From the NCBI GenBank assembly GCA_029782335.1, contig JAKOVA010000259.1:1-64000 (forward strand): 64,000 nt of DNA. The letters run 5' to 3'. The notes under the pieces were generated by a model, which was not told where the DNA came from, made no database searches, and worked only from the letters and a program-made list of their open reading frames with translations. The stretch comes from Actinomycetes bacterium (GTDB taxonomy: Bacteria; Actinomycetota; Acidimicrobiia; Acidimicrobiales; Microtrichaceae). A program made the position numbers and the translations under genes. Position 1 is the first letter of the stretch; the number at the start of each line of letters is the position of its first letter. This document shows, in pieces, positions 51,086 through 59,012 of this stretch.

Positions 51086-51796
51086 TCAACCCAGCAACGA
51101 CGCGGCCAGCTCGAGATGCGAGCTGATGACGAGATCGCCATCGGGTCGTTCCGAGCGGTCGTCGTACAGGCCGGCGTAGCGAACCGCCGTCCAACCCGCG
51201 GCGCGGGCTCCCGCGACGTCGGTTCGGCGGAGATCACCGACGTGCGCCATCGGGCCCGTCACCGCCAGCGCCTCACGAGCGTGGTCGAAGATGCGCCGGT
51301 CGGGCTTGTAACAGCCGACTTCGTCGGAGAACGACCAGGCGTCGAAATGGGCGAGGAGCCCGTGGTGATCGAGATAGCGCCGCAAGGCGCTCGAGGGGGT
51401 CCATCCGACATCGCAGATGATCCCGACCCGTACACCCGCGGAACGCAGTGCCTCGAGCGCATCGCCGATCTCCGGGGCCGTGGTGACCACCGTCGGGTCC
51501 AACCCGGAGTGCAACGCGGCAACCATCTCGTCGGCCAATCGGGGCGAGTCGACCCCGACGACGGTGAGGAACCGTTCGACGAGCGCTGCGGGCGACACCA
51601 CCCGATTCGCAACCCACTCCTGGTCGAACCAGCCGTACACGTCGCCCATCGCCCGCTCGATGACCGCTTGATCGACCTCGAACCCGGCGTCGCGCAGCAT
51701 CGACGCCCACAGCCGCTCACGCGGTGATCGATTGACGCCCTCTGCGATCAGCGTGTTCCAGAAGTCGAACGTGACCGCTTCGAGCGCCGGCGCCAT
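51086..51796 (-). CDS. HAD-superfamily hydrolase
   Basis: This 236-residue protein has HAD motif I as VTFDFWNTL (first Asp nucleophile; the second motif Asp is replaced by Trp, as in several HAD subgroups), motif II IICDVG, motif III Lys in YKPD, and motif IV HVGDLRRTDVAGA. A C1-type helical cap lies between motifs I and II. It is probably a phosphatase or dehalogenase-like enzyme of unknown substrate. It ends the minus-strand run that begins with the malic enzyme, 2 nt away. Confidence 0.85.
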   Translation of the reverse strand: MAPALEAVTFDFWNTLIAEGVNRSPRERLWASMLRDAGFEVDQAVIERAMGDVYGWFDQEWVANRVVSPAALVERFLTVVGVDSPRLADEMVAALHSGLDPTVVTTAPEIGDALEALRSAGVRVGIICDVGWTPSSALRRYLDHHGLLAHFDAWSFSDEVGCYKPDRRIFDHAREALAVTGPMAHVGDLRRTDVAGARAAGWTAVRYAGLYDDRSERPDGDLVISSHLELAASLLG

Positions 51797-51798
51797 GT

Positions 51799-53202
51799 TC
51801 AGCTGCCCCGACAGACACCGTCGGCCCGAGCGGCGTCTCGGGTCGCCGCCGCCACCGCCGGCACCACCCGGCCGTCGAAGACCGACGGGATGATGAAGTC
51901 CGGGCGGAGCTCGTCACCGACCACCGACGCGATGGCGTGCGCGGCGGCGACCTTCATGTGCTCGGTGACCCGTCGGGCACCAGCATCGAGCGCCCCTCGG
52001 AAAACCCCGGGAAATGCCAGCACGTTGTTGATCTGATTCGGGAAGTCGGAGCGGCCGGTGGCGATGACCGGGCAGATGTCACGAATCAACTCCGGCCGGA
52101 TCTCGGGGTCGGGGTTTGCCATCGCGAACACGATCGGCTCCGCGGCCATGGACTTCACGTCGTCGGCGGTGATGAGGTTCGGGCCCGACAGCCCGATGAA
52201 GACGTCCGCGCCCGGCAGCACGTCGGACAGTGAGCCACGCACGTTGTCGGGGTTGGTGTTCTCGGCGAACCACTGCTTCGACGAGTTCAGGCCCTCACGG
52301 CCTTCGTACACCGAACCCTGTCGATCGGCGCCGATGATGTTGCGGACCCCGGCACCCATGAGGATCTTCGACACCGCGACACCGGCTGCGCCGACGCCGG
52401 CCACCACGACCTTGATGTCCTCGTGACGCTTGTCGACGATGCGCAGCGCGTTGTGCAACGCAGCGAGCGTCACGATCGCGGTGCCGTGCTGGTCGTCGTG
52501 GAACACGGGAATGTCGAGCATCTCGTCGAGACGCGCCTCGACCTCGAAGGCGCCCGGCGCAGCGATGTCCTCGAGGTTCACGCCGCCGAAAGTCGGCTCC
52601 AACTTCATGACGAAGTCGATGATCTCCTCGGGGTCTTTCGTGTTGATGCAGATCGGGAACGCGTCGACTCCGGCGAAGTGCTTGAAGAGCAGCGCCTTGC
52701 CCTCCATGACCGGCATCGCCGCGTACGGCCCAATGTCGCCGAGGCCCAACACGGCGGTTCCGTCGCTGACGATGGCGACCGTGTTGCGTTTGATGGTCAG
52801 CTCGTGGGCGAGGGTCTCGTCCTTGGCGATCGCCATGCACACCCGAGCGACGCCGGGGGTGTACGCCATCGAGAGGTCGTCGACGTCGGACACCGGAGCG
52901 AGTGACAACACCTCGATCTTGCCGCCCTCGTGCATCGTGAAGGTGCGGTCTTCCCACTCGAGGATCTCGAGGCCGTCCACCGCTTCGATCGCGGCCCGGA
53001 CCTCCGCCTGATGCGCTTCGGAACTGCAGTCCACCACGACGTCTTCGTCGAGGTAGGCGGTCTTGACCTCGAACCCCTCGAGGGCCCGGATGTTGCCGCC
53101 GACCTCACCGATCGCGATTGCGAGGTGGCCGAGCATCCCCGGCCGGTTCTCCATTCGAACGCGGATGCGGATGGAGTAGGCGGGCGTCGGAGAATCGGGC
53201 AC
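51799..53202 (-). CDS. NAD(P)-dependent malic enzyme with N-terminal ACT domain
   Basis: This 467-residue protein has an ACT domain (~8-80; RVRMENRPGMLGHLAIAIGEVGGNI) followed by the malic enzyme core: SMAYTPGVARVC, KRNTVAIVSDGTAVLGLGDIG, FPICINTKDPEEIIDFV, VFHDDQHGTAIVTLAAL, then the NAD fold VVVAGVGAAGVAVSKIL. It oxidatively decarboxylates malate to pyruvate. The ACT domain implies allosteric control by an amino acid or similar ligand. The ORF track extends to 53343, but GTG 53202 keeps the protein outside the pyrE coding sequence; no Shine-Dalgarno is evident there. Confidence 0.92.
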   Translation of the reverse strand: MPDSPTPAYSIRIRVRMENRPGMLGHLAIAIGEVGGNIRALEGFEVKTAYLDEDVVVDCSSEAHQAEVRAAIEAVDGLEILEWEDRTFTMHEGGKIEVLSLAPVSDVDDLSMAYTPGVARVCMAIAKDETLAHELTIKRNTVAIVSDGTAVLGLGDIGPYAAMPVMEGKALLFKHFAGVDAFPICINTKDPEEIIDFVMKLEPTFGGVNLEDIAAPGAFEVEARLDEMLDIPVFHDDQHGTAIVTLAALHNALRIVDKRHEDIKVVVAGVGAAGVAVSKILMGAGVRNIIGADRQGSVYEGREGLNSSKQWFAENTNPDNVRGSLSDVLPGADVFIGLSGPNLITADDVKSMAAEPIVFAMANPDPEIRPELIRDICPVIATGRSDFPNQINNVLAFPGVFRGALDAGARRVTEHMKVAAAHAIASVVGDELRPDFIIPSVFDGRVVPAVAAATRDAARADGVCRGS

Positions 53203-53242
53203 GATCGGCGAGCCTACCGACGCGTCGCTTTCCGGGGCACGC

Positions 53243-53824
53243 TCAGGAGCCCACGTCGTAGGGGAACCCGAGGTCGGGAGCGGTGACCAAGGCAACGAAG
53301 GGCACACCCGCCTCGGCCGCGTAGCCGGCTGCGGTGCCGCCACGATCGACCAGCGACAACACCAGGATCGGCTCGGCGCCGAACTCGCGAACCACGGCGC
53401 ACGCCTCGGCGATGGTGGTCCCCCGCGAGGTGGTGTCCTCGGTGATCACGACCTTGTCACCCGCTCGCAACGCGCCCGCGACCCGGCCGGTCACGCCGTG
53501 GTCCTTCGCCTCCTTGCGGATGGTGAAGCTCCGAAGTCGTCGGCCTCTCGTTGCGCCGACCGCGGCGACGCCGTAGGCGACCGGGTCCGCGCCAACGGTC
53601 ATCCCGCCGATCGCGGTGGCCTCCGCCGGGATGACCGCGAGCGCTGCGTCGGCCATCAACACCACCCCGTCGGGGTCGCACGCCGTCTGCTTCGAGTCGA
53701 GGAACCATGAGCTCTTCGCCCCCGATTTGAGGGTGAAGTCTCCGCGGCGCACGGAGTGTGCCTGCAGGTGCGCCACCAACTCGGGGTGGCCGTTGGACTG
53801 TGGAGGCGACGCGGGATCGTTCAT
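53243..53824 (-). CDS. pyrE: Orotate phosphoribosyltransferase
   Basis: This 193-residue protein has the PRPP-binding motif KVVITEDTTSRGTT, N-terminal FTLKSGAKSSWFLDSKQ (orotate site) and IGGMTVGADPVAYGVA, matching PyrE. It converts orotate and PRPP to orotidine 5'-phosphate. I chose ATG 53824, which overlaps the purM stop as ATGA, over GTG 53830 two codons upstream. It follows the purine genes purF-purM in the same transcript. Confidence 0.92.
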   Translation of the reverse strand: MNDPASPPQSNGHPELVAHLQAHSVRRGDFTLKSGAKSSWFLDSKQTACDPDGVVLMADAALAVIPAEATAIGGMTVGADPVAYGVAAVGATRGRRLRSFTIRKEAKDHGVTGRVAGALRAGDKVVITEDTTSRGTTIAEACAVVREFGAEPILVLSLVDRGGTAAGYAAEAGVPFVALVTAPDLGFPYDVGS

Positions 53825-54852
53825 CGCCACCTGACGCCACGCTCGCCGACGACCACGTCGCCGATGACCTGGCCGCGGCGGCCGGCGGCGGCCACCACGT
53901 CGAGGGTGTGGCCGGCAGCCTCGGCGGGAACGGCGATCACGAGGCCGATCCCCAGGTTGAACACCTTCGCCATCTCGTCGTCGCTCACCTCACCGAGGCG
54001 TTGGATCTCACCGAAGATTCGGGGTGGTTCCCATGACGAGCGGTCAACGACCGCTCGTGCACCCTCGGGCAGGACCCGCACCAGGTTCCCGGCGAGCCCG
54101 CCGCCGGTCACGTGCGCGATCGCGTGAACCTCGACCTCGTCGAGCAGGGCGCGCACGGCGGGGGCATAGATCACCGACGGCACGAGCAGTTCGTCGCCGA
54201 CGCTCGGAGCGTCGTGCCCGTCCCACGCCGGGTCGTCAACGCTGCGGCCGGCCAACTCGAACAGCACGTGTCGCGCCAATGAGTAGCCGTTGGAGCGCAA
54301 CCCCGGTGAGCTCAGCCCGATCAGGACGTCGCCCGGGGTGACTGCGGAGCCGTCGATGATGCGGCTGCGTTCGACCGCGCCGACCGCGAAGCCGACCAGA
54401 TCGAACTCCCCGGGCTCCATCGCTCCGGGATGCTCCGCCATCTCTCCGCCGACGAGCGCACAACCGGCTTGGCGGCACCCCTCCGCGACACCGGCGACGA
54501 GGGAGGTCACGTGATCGGGGTCGAGGCGACCGATGGAGATGTAGTCCAGGAAGAACAGCGGCTCCGCGCCCTGGCAGATCAGGTCGTCGACACACATGGC
54601 GACGAGGTCGATCCCGATCGTGTCGTATCGGCCGACCGCGGTCGCGACCATCGCCTTGGTGCCCACCCCGTCGGTGGTCGACACGAGCACCGGGTCGCTG
54701 AATCGGTCGCCCAAGGCGAACAGTCCCCCGAACCCGCCGATGCCACCGATGACCTCGGGACGGGTGGTGGAGCGCACGAGGTCGCCGATGCGGCGCACTG
54801 CCTCCTCACCGGCGTCGATGGAGACACCGGCAGCTTCGTAGGTGGCACCCAT
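53821..54852 (-). CDS. purM: Phosphoribosylformylglycinamidine cyclo-ligase (AIR synthetase)
   Basis: This 343-residue ATP-grasp-like PurM has VSTTDGVGTKAMVA near the N-terminus, MCVDDLICQGAEPLFFLDYI, LVGGEMAEHPGAM, LSSPGLRSNGYSLAR, AHVTGGGLAGNLVRVLP and the final VFNLGIG block. It closes the imidazole ring, converting FGAM to AIR. ATG 54852 overlaps the purF stop (TGATG), and pyrE overlaps its own stop; the upstream ORF-track extension is shadow sequence. Confidence 0.96.
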   Translation of the reverse strand: MGATYEAAGVSIDAGEEAVRRIGDLVRSTTRPEVIGGIGGFGGLFALGDRFSDPVLVSTTDGVGTKAMVATAVGRYDTIGIDLVAMCVDDLICQGAEPLFFLDYISIGRLDPDHVTSLVAGVAEGCRQAGCALVGGEMAEHPGAMEPGEFDLVGFAVGAVERSRIIDGSAVTPGDVLIGLSSPGLRSNGYSLARHVLFELAGRSVDDPAWDGHDAPSVGDELLVPSVIYAPAVRALLDEVEVHAIAHVTGGGLAGNLVRVLPEGARAVVDRSSWEPPRIFGEIQRLGEVSDDEMAKVFNLGIGLVIAVPAEAAGHTLDVVAAAGRRGQVIGDVVVGERGVRWR

Positions 54853-56438
54853 CAGTTGCGCGGTGGTGCGTCGGCGCTCACCAGAACCGTCGGCGCTGCG
54901 GCGGGTCGGTCGGCGGCGGCGGGTCGGTCTGCGGGCATCTCCAGCACCGCCTTCGACAGGGAGACCGGAACTTCCACCGGATACTCGCCGGTGAGGCACG
55001 CGTTGCAGAACCCGGCGGTCGGTGCGCCGGTCGCGGCGACGAGACGGTCGAGGGTCAGGTAGGCGAGCGAGTCGACGTCGAGGTAGGTGCGGATCTCTTC
55101 GACGTCCATGTTGGCCGCCAGCAACTCGCCCCGGGTGCCGGTATCCATGCCGTAGAAGCACGGCCAGCGGTACGGCGGCGAGGAGACCCGGAGGTGCACC
55201 TCGCGAGCTCCCGCCTCACGCAACATCGAGATCATCGCCCGCGTCGTCGTGCCACGGACGATCGAATCGTCGACCACCACCAAACGCTGGCCGGCGATGT
55301 TCTCGCGCAACGGGTTCAACTTCATCCGCACGCCCAGCGCCCGCATCTCCTGGGTCGGCGCGATGAAGGTCCGACCGATGTAGCGGTTCTTGACGAGGGC
55401 GTGACCGAACGGCGTCCCGGAACGGCGGCTGAAGCCCTCGGCGGCGGGGATGCCCGACTCCGGCACCCCAACGACCAGGTCCGCCTCGACGGGCGCCTGT
55501 TCCGCAAGCTGCTCGCCCATCCGAACCCGCGCCTGGTGCACGTTGCGGCCGTAGAGGGTGCTGTCAGGTCGAGCGAAGTAGACGAACTCGAAGAGGCACA
55601 GTTTCGGGTCGATCCGCTCGGGCGGGAACGGCCGCTCGGAGCGGACGCCGTCGTGATCGATGATCACCATCTCGCCCGGGTCGAGCTCGCGAACGAAGTG
55701 TGCGCCGACGATGTCGAGCGCCGGGGTCTCCGACGCGAGCACCCAGCCACCATCGAGGCGGCCGAGACACAGCGGCCGGAAACCGTTCGGGTCACGCACC
55801 CCGATGATGCGGTTCGCGTCCATGAGCACAAGCGAGAAGGCGCCTTCGAGGCGGGGCAGGACCGCAGCGAGCGCTCCCTCGAGCTCGTGGCCCTCGCAGC
55901 GAGGCGCCGCGACGAGGTGGCCGGTCAGCAGCTCGGCCAGCAGATCCGTGTCCGAGGTGACGGTGCCGGGAAGCATCCCCGCCTCCTCGGCGAGTGCAGC
56001 CGTGTTGGTGAGGTTCCCGTTGTGACCCAACGCGAACTGCGTGTGGCCCATGTCGCGGAAAACGGGCTGCGCGTTGCGCCAGGCGGATGAGCCGGTGGTC
56101 GAGTATCGGGTGTGGCCGATACCCAGATCGCCGTCGAGGGCCGCGAGCGTCCGGTCGGAGAAGACCGTCGAGACGAGCCCCATGTCTTTCTGCACGGTGA
56201 TGGCCTCACCGTCGCTCGTGGCGATGCCCGCGGACTCCTGTCCGCGGTGTTGCAGGGCGAACAATCCCAGGTAGCAGAGGTGCGCTACGGACTTGCCTGG
56301 TGCGTGAACCGCGAAGACGCCGCACGCCTCGCGCGGCTTACCGCCATCGGCGAGGTCGCGGTCGGTGAGGACCACGCTGCCGCCCTCGACGGGAGTGGGG
56401 GGATGGGCGGGCTCGCTCATCTCCCCCCATGGTGTCAC
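54852..56438 (-). CDS. purF: Amidophosphoribosyltransferase
   Basis: The product is ~525 residues. After a ~35-residue leader comes the N-terminal nucleophile Cys in EACGVFAVHA, then LFALQHRGQESAGIAT, RYSTTG and NGNLTN (glutaminase). The PRPP site LVVVDDSIVRGTT lies in the C-terminal half. It forms phosphoribosylamine from PRPP and glutamine, the first committed purine step, and is feedback-inhibited by purine nucleotides in known enzymes. The leader before Cys is probably cleaved. The start may be GTG 56438 or ATG 56420; neither has a well-spaced Shine-Dalgarno. Confidence 0.95.
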   Translation of the reverse strand: MTPWGEMSEPAHPPTPVEGGSVVLTDRDLADGGKPREACGVFAVHAPGKSVAHLCYLGLFALQHRGQESAGIATSDGEAITVQKDMGLVSTVFSDRTLAALDGDLGIGHTRYSTTGSSAWRNAQPVFRDMGHTQFALGHNGNLTNTAALAEEAGMLPGTVTSDTDLLAELLTGHLVAAPRCEGHELEGALAAVLPRLEGAFSLVLMDANRIIGVRDPNGFRPLCLGRLDGGWVLASETPALDIVGAHFVRELDPGEMVIIDHDGVRSERPFPPERIDPKLCLFEFVYFARPDSTLYGRNVHQARVRMGEQLAEQAPVEADLVVGVPESGIPAAEGFSRRSGTPFGHALVKNRYIGRTFIAPTQEMRALGVRMKLNPLRENIAGQRLVVVDDSIVRGTTTRAMISMLREAGAREVHLRVSSPPYRWPCFYGMDTGTRGELLAANMDVEEIRTYLDVDSLAYLTLDRLVAATGAPTAGFCNACLTGEYPVEVPVSLSKAVLEMPADRPAAADRPAAAPTVLVSADAPPRN

Positions 56439-56465
56439 AACGTCGTCACCATTCGGTAACGGAGC

Positions 56466-59006
56466 TCACCAGCGGACGATTTCGAGGGGCACCGACCCGG
56501 CTGTGTAGGCGCCACGGAGCGGAGTGATTGCCACGAGTTGGTCGTACCAGCCGACGCCGAGGCGGCCCGGCTGGGAGAACCGCGGCTGCACCCCCGCCGC
56601 GTAACACAGGTAGCGGGTGCCGCCCGCCGTGTCGTTGCAGTCCGCCACGCTGAGGACCAGCGGTGCGCTGAAGGGCCCCTGGGGCGCCGTCGCGAAACGC
56701 AGCGCCATCTGGTTCGTGTAGCCCGGCCAGGGGCTGTAGCCCATGACGTAGAGACCGCTGGTGGCGTCGTGGACGACGTTGACGCCCCCGGGCGGCAGGT
56801 TGGTGACTCCGTCTCGTCCGTCGGGCATGACCACCGGCGCGGCGGAGGACTTCCCCGCAACCCACGCCGAGCCGTTCCAGTACCGGTACGAAGCGGCCAC
56901 CGCCGCGTCGCTCGGGGCGACACGGCTGATCGTGCACGGGCCGTACTCGGTGGGCCAACCCCCCTGTTCGGGGCCGTCACAGGCGTACGCGTAGATCCGA
57001 CCGTCGGTCCCGATGACCGCCGCCTCGGCCTCGTGGAAGTCGCTGAAGAGGCGCTGGTTCAGCACGGTCGCGACGATCGGTTGCCCGTTGCCTCCGGAAC
57101 CCGGTTCGTAGACCCACTCTGCGAGCGCGACGCCGTGGGCCTCGGTTGGTTGCCCGCGGCCCATGCAGATATTCGTGAGGTACACGAGGACGCGGTCGAC
57201 CGGTCCGTCGGCAATGACCACCGCCGAGGTCGGCCACATCGCGCGGGTGTCGGTGGGACGTGTGCAGGTGGGGAACGCGTCTGTCGGTGACGCGAACTGC
57301 ACCGGCTGCCCGCCGACGACGGCGTCGAGGGTCACCCCGGCACTTCCGGGCGGCGCCCAGGCCGCCGTGTTGTTGATGAAGTAGCGGAGCGAACCGTCGC
57401 CGGCGCGTTCCATCGAGTCGCCGAAGAGCCACAACGTCGACCCGTCCCGCAGCATCGCCGTCACCCCGGCGTCACGGTCGATCCGCGTGAGCGGATTCCC
57501 CGGCGGTGGCCCCACGGTCCCACCGGATGCGACCGCACCAGTGGTTGCCACCGAGTAGGTCGATGTCGACACGACGCCACCGCAAGGCAGCACGCGTGTT
57601 CCGACCAGCCCCGCGCCGGCGACCACGTCGGGTGCGGACACGCACACATCGTGAACTCCGTTGGCGAGCCCATCAATGGTGACGTCGAAACCGACCGCAT
57701 CCCCGAATGCCGGGTAGGCGCCCGCGACATCCGGTCGTGACCCGGTTGCGGGCACGCTGTGGGGTGACCCGTCGACGGTGACGACCACTGTGACGGGGGC
57801 GCGCGTGTCGGGATCCGCGAACCAACCTCGTACCCGTACACCACCGGGCACCGGCGAAATGGTGTCGAGGGAACCAACCGGTCGGCTGTCGGCCACGTTC
57901 ACGGTGCGACAGCCGACGATCCGGTCGTTGCCCAGGTGCTGGTTGACGGCAACCGCACAGAAGGTCCGGGTGCCGGCGGCGACACCAGTAATGCGTGCCG
58001 AATAGCCACGCCGCGCGTCGACACCGAGGAACGCGGCGACATCGGGCCGCGGACGATCGGCGACGGTCACCGTGACCGCCGGGTCGCCGACCTGGTCACG
58101 GCTGGCGGTCACGCGGACGTCGATCGAGCCGGCGGTGTCGGGGTCGTCAGCCCACCCTTCGACCACCAGGTCGGCCCCGTCGATCCGCACCGAGTCGAGC
58201 GATCCGCGGGGTTGGGTCACCGGCACATCGACCGTGCGGCAGTCGAGCCGGTGCAGGGCAGCGCCGCCGGCGACCGATGCGGTGACGCAGATCTCGTGTC
58301 GTCCCGGTGCAGCGGGCACCGCCAGGCGGAATCCGTGATCTGCGCCGGCCGCGGGAAACACCGCTGCGAGATCGGGCCGCGACGTCGCTGCCACGGCCGT
58401 CGCCGCGACCGAACCGTCGACGGTGGCCTTCAGTTCGACGGCGTCCGTGGCGGCAGGAAACAGGGCCCAGCCGCTGAGGGTCACCTCATCGGCGGCCAAC
58501 ACCTCCGCGGTATCGATCACCCCGACCGGCGGCGGCCCTGCACTCACCAGGCGGCACCCCAACGGGCGCTGGGGAAGGCGTCCCCCGGCGGCAACGACGC
58601 ACACGAGATGGGGCCCAGGCGACGCCGCGAGTCGCACGTCGAAGCCGTGGAACGGTCCGGAGCGCGGGAAGAACCGCCAGATATCGGGACGCAGGTTCTG
58701 TGCCGGAACGAGTGTCCAGGACCGATCGACGGCGACGGCGACCCCGACGCCGCCACTCCCCAGAGGGTCGAGTGCCCACCCCGCCACCCGTACGGACCCC
58801 GGCGTCCCCTCGACGAGGTCGATCGATCCCTCCAGCCGCGGTCCCCTGCTTGCCGCAGCGGCTGCGTCCGGTGACGTGAGCGCGAGCAGGGCAAACCCGG
58901 CGCCGATCGCCACCACGACCGCGACGATCCAGGCCAGCGACGGCACCCGCCGCTGTGGGCGAGACCGTGGACGCTCGACTCGCGGTTGACGACGAGCGGC
59001 GAGCAC
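56466..59006 (-). CDS. Large secreted protein with four Ig-like repeats and a beta-propeller-like C-terminal domain
   Basis: This 846-residue protein has a basic N-terminus and one transmembrane or uncleaved signal helix (~24-45, IVAVVVAIGAGFALLAL). Four ~100-residue repeats follow. Each opens with a G-x-hydrophobic-D start (LEGSIDLV, PVGVIDTA, PRGSLDSV, PVGSLDTI), then GWA.DPD or GWALF/GWFADPD, a SRPD- or RPD-type turn, and a C-containing HEIC/HDVC strand. The last ~340 residues begin LTRIDRDAGVTAMLRDGSTLWLFGDS, resembling DUF4185/DUF5005-type sugar-binding or hydrolase-like propellers. A surface glycan-binding or hydrolytic role is possible; no activity is established. It lies between purL and purF in the same direction. 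Confidence 0.72.
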   Translation of the reverse strand: MLAARRQPRVERPRSRPQRRVPSLAWIVAVVVAIGAGFALLALTSPDAAAAASRGPRLEGSIDLVEGTPGSVRVAGWALDPLGSGGVGVAVAVDRSWTLVPAQNLRPDIWRFFPRSGPFHGFDVRLAASPGPHLVCVVAAGGRLPQRPLGCRLVSAGPPPVGVIDTAEVLAADEVTLSGWALFPAATDAVELKATVDGSVAATAVAATSRPDLAAVFPAAGADHGFRLAVPAAPGRHEICVTASVAGGAALHRLDCRTVDVPVTQPRGSLDSVRIDGADLVVEGWADDPDTAGSIDVRVTASRDQVGDPAVTVTVADRPRPDVAAFLGVDARRGYSARITGVAAGTRTFCAVAVNQHLGNDRIVGCRTVNVADSRPVGSLDTISPVPGGVRVRGWFADPDTRAPVTVVVTVDGSPHSVPATGSRPDVAGAYPAFGDAVGFDVTIDGLANGVHDVCVSAPDVVAGAGLVGTRVLPCGGVVSTSTYSVATTGAVASGGTVGPPPGNPLTRIDRDAGVTAMLRDGSTLWLFGDSMERAGDGSLRYFINNTAAWAPPGSAGVTLDAVVGGQPVQFASPTDAFPTCTRPTDTRAMWPTSAVVIADGPVDRVLVYLTNICMGRGQPTEAHGVALAEWVYEPGSGGNGQPIVATVLNQRLFSDFHEAEAAVIGTDGRIYAYACDGPEQGGWPTEYGPCTISRVAPSDAAVAASYRYWNGSAWVAGKSSAAPVVMPDGRDGVTNLPPGGVNVVHDATSGLYVMGYSPWPGYTNQMALRFATAPQGPFSAPLVLSVADCNDTAGGTRYLCYAAGVQPRFSQPGRLGVGWYDQLVAITPLRGAYTAGSVPLEIVRW

Positions 59007-59012
59007 GCGGGC

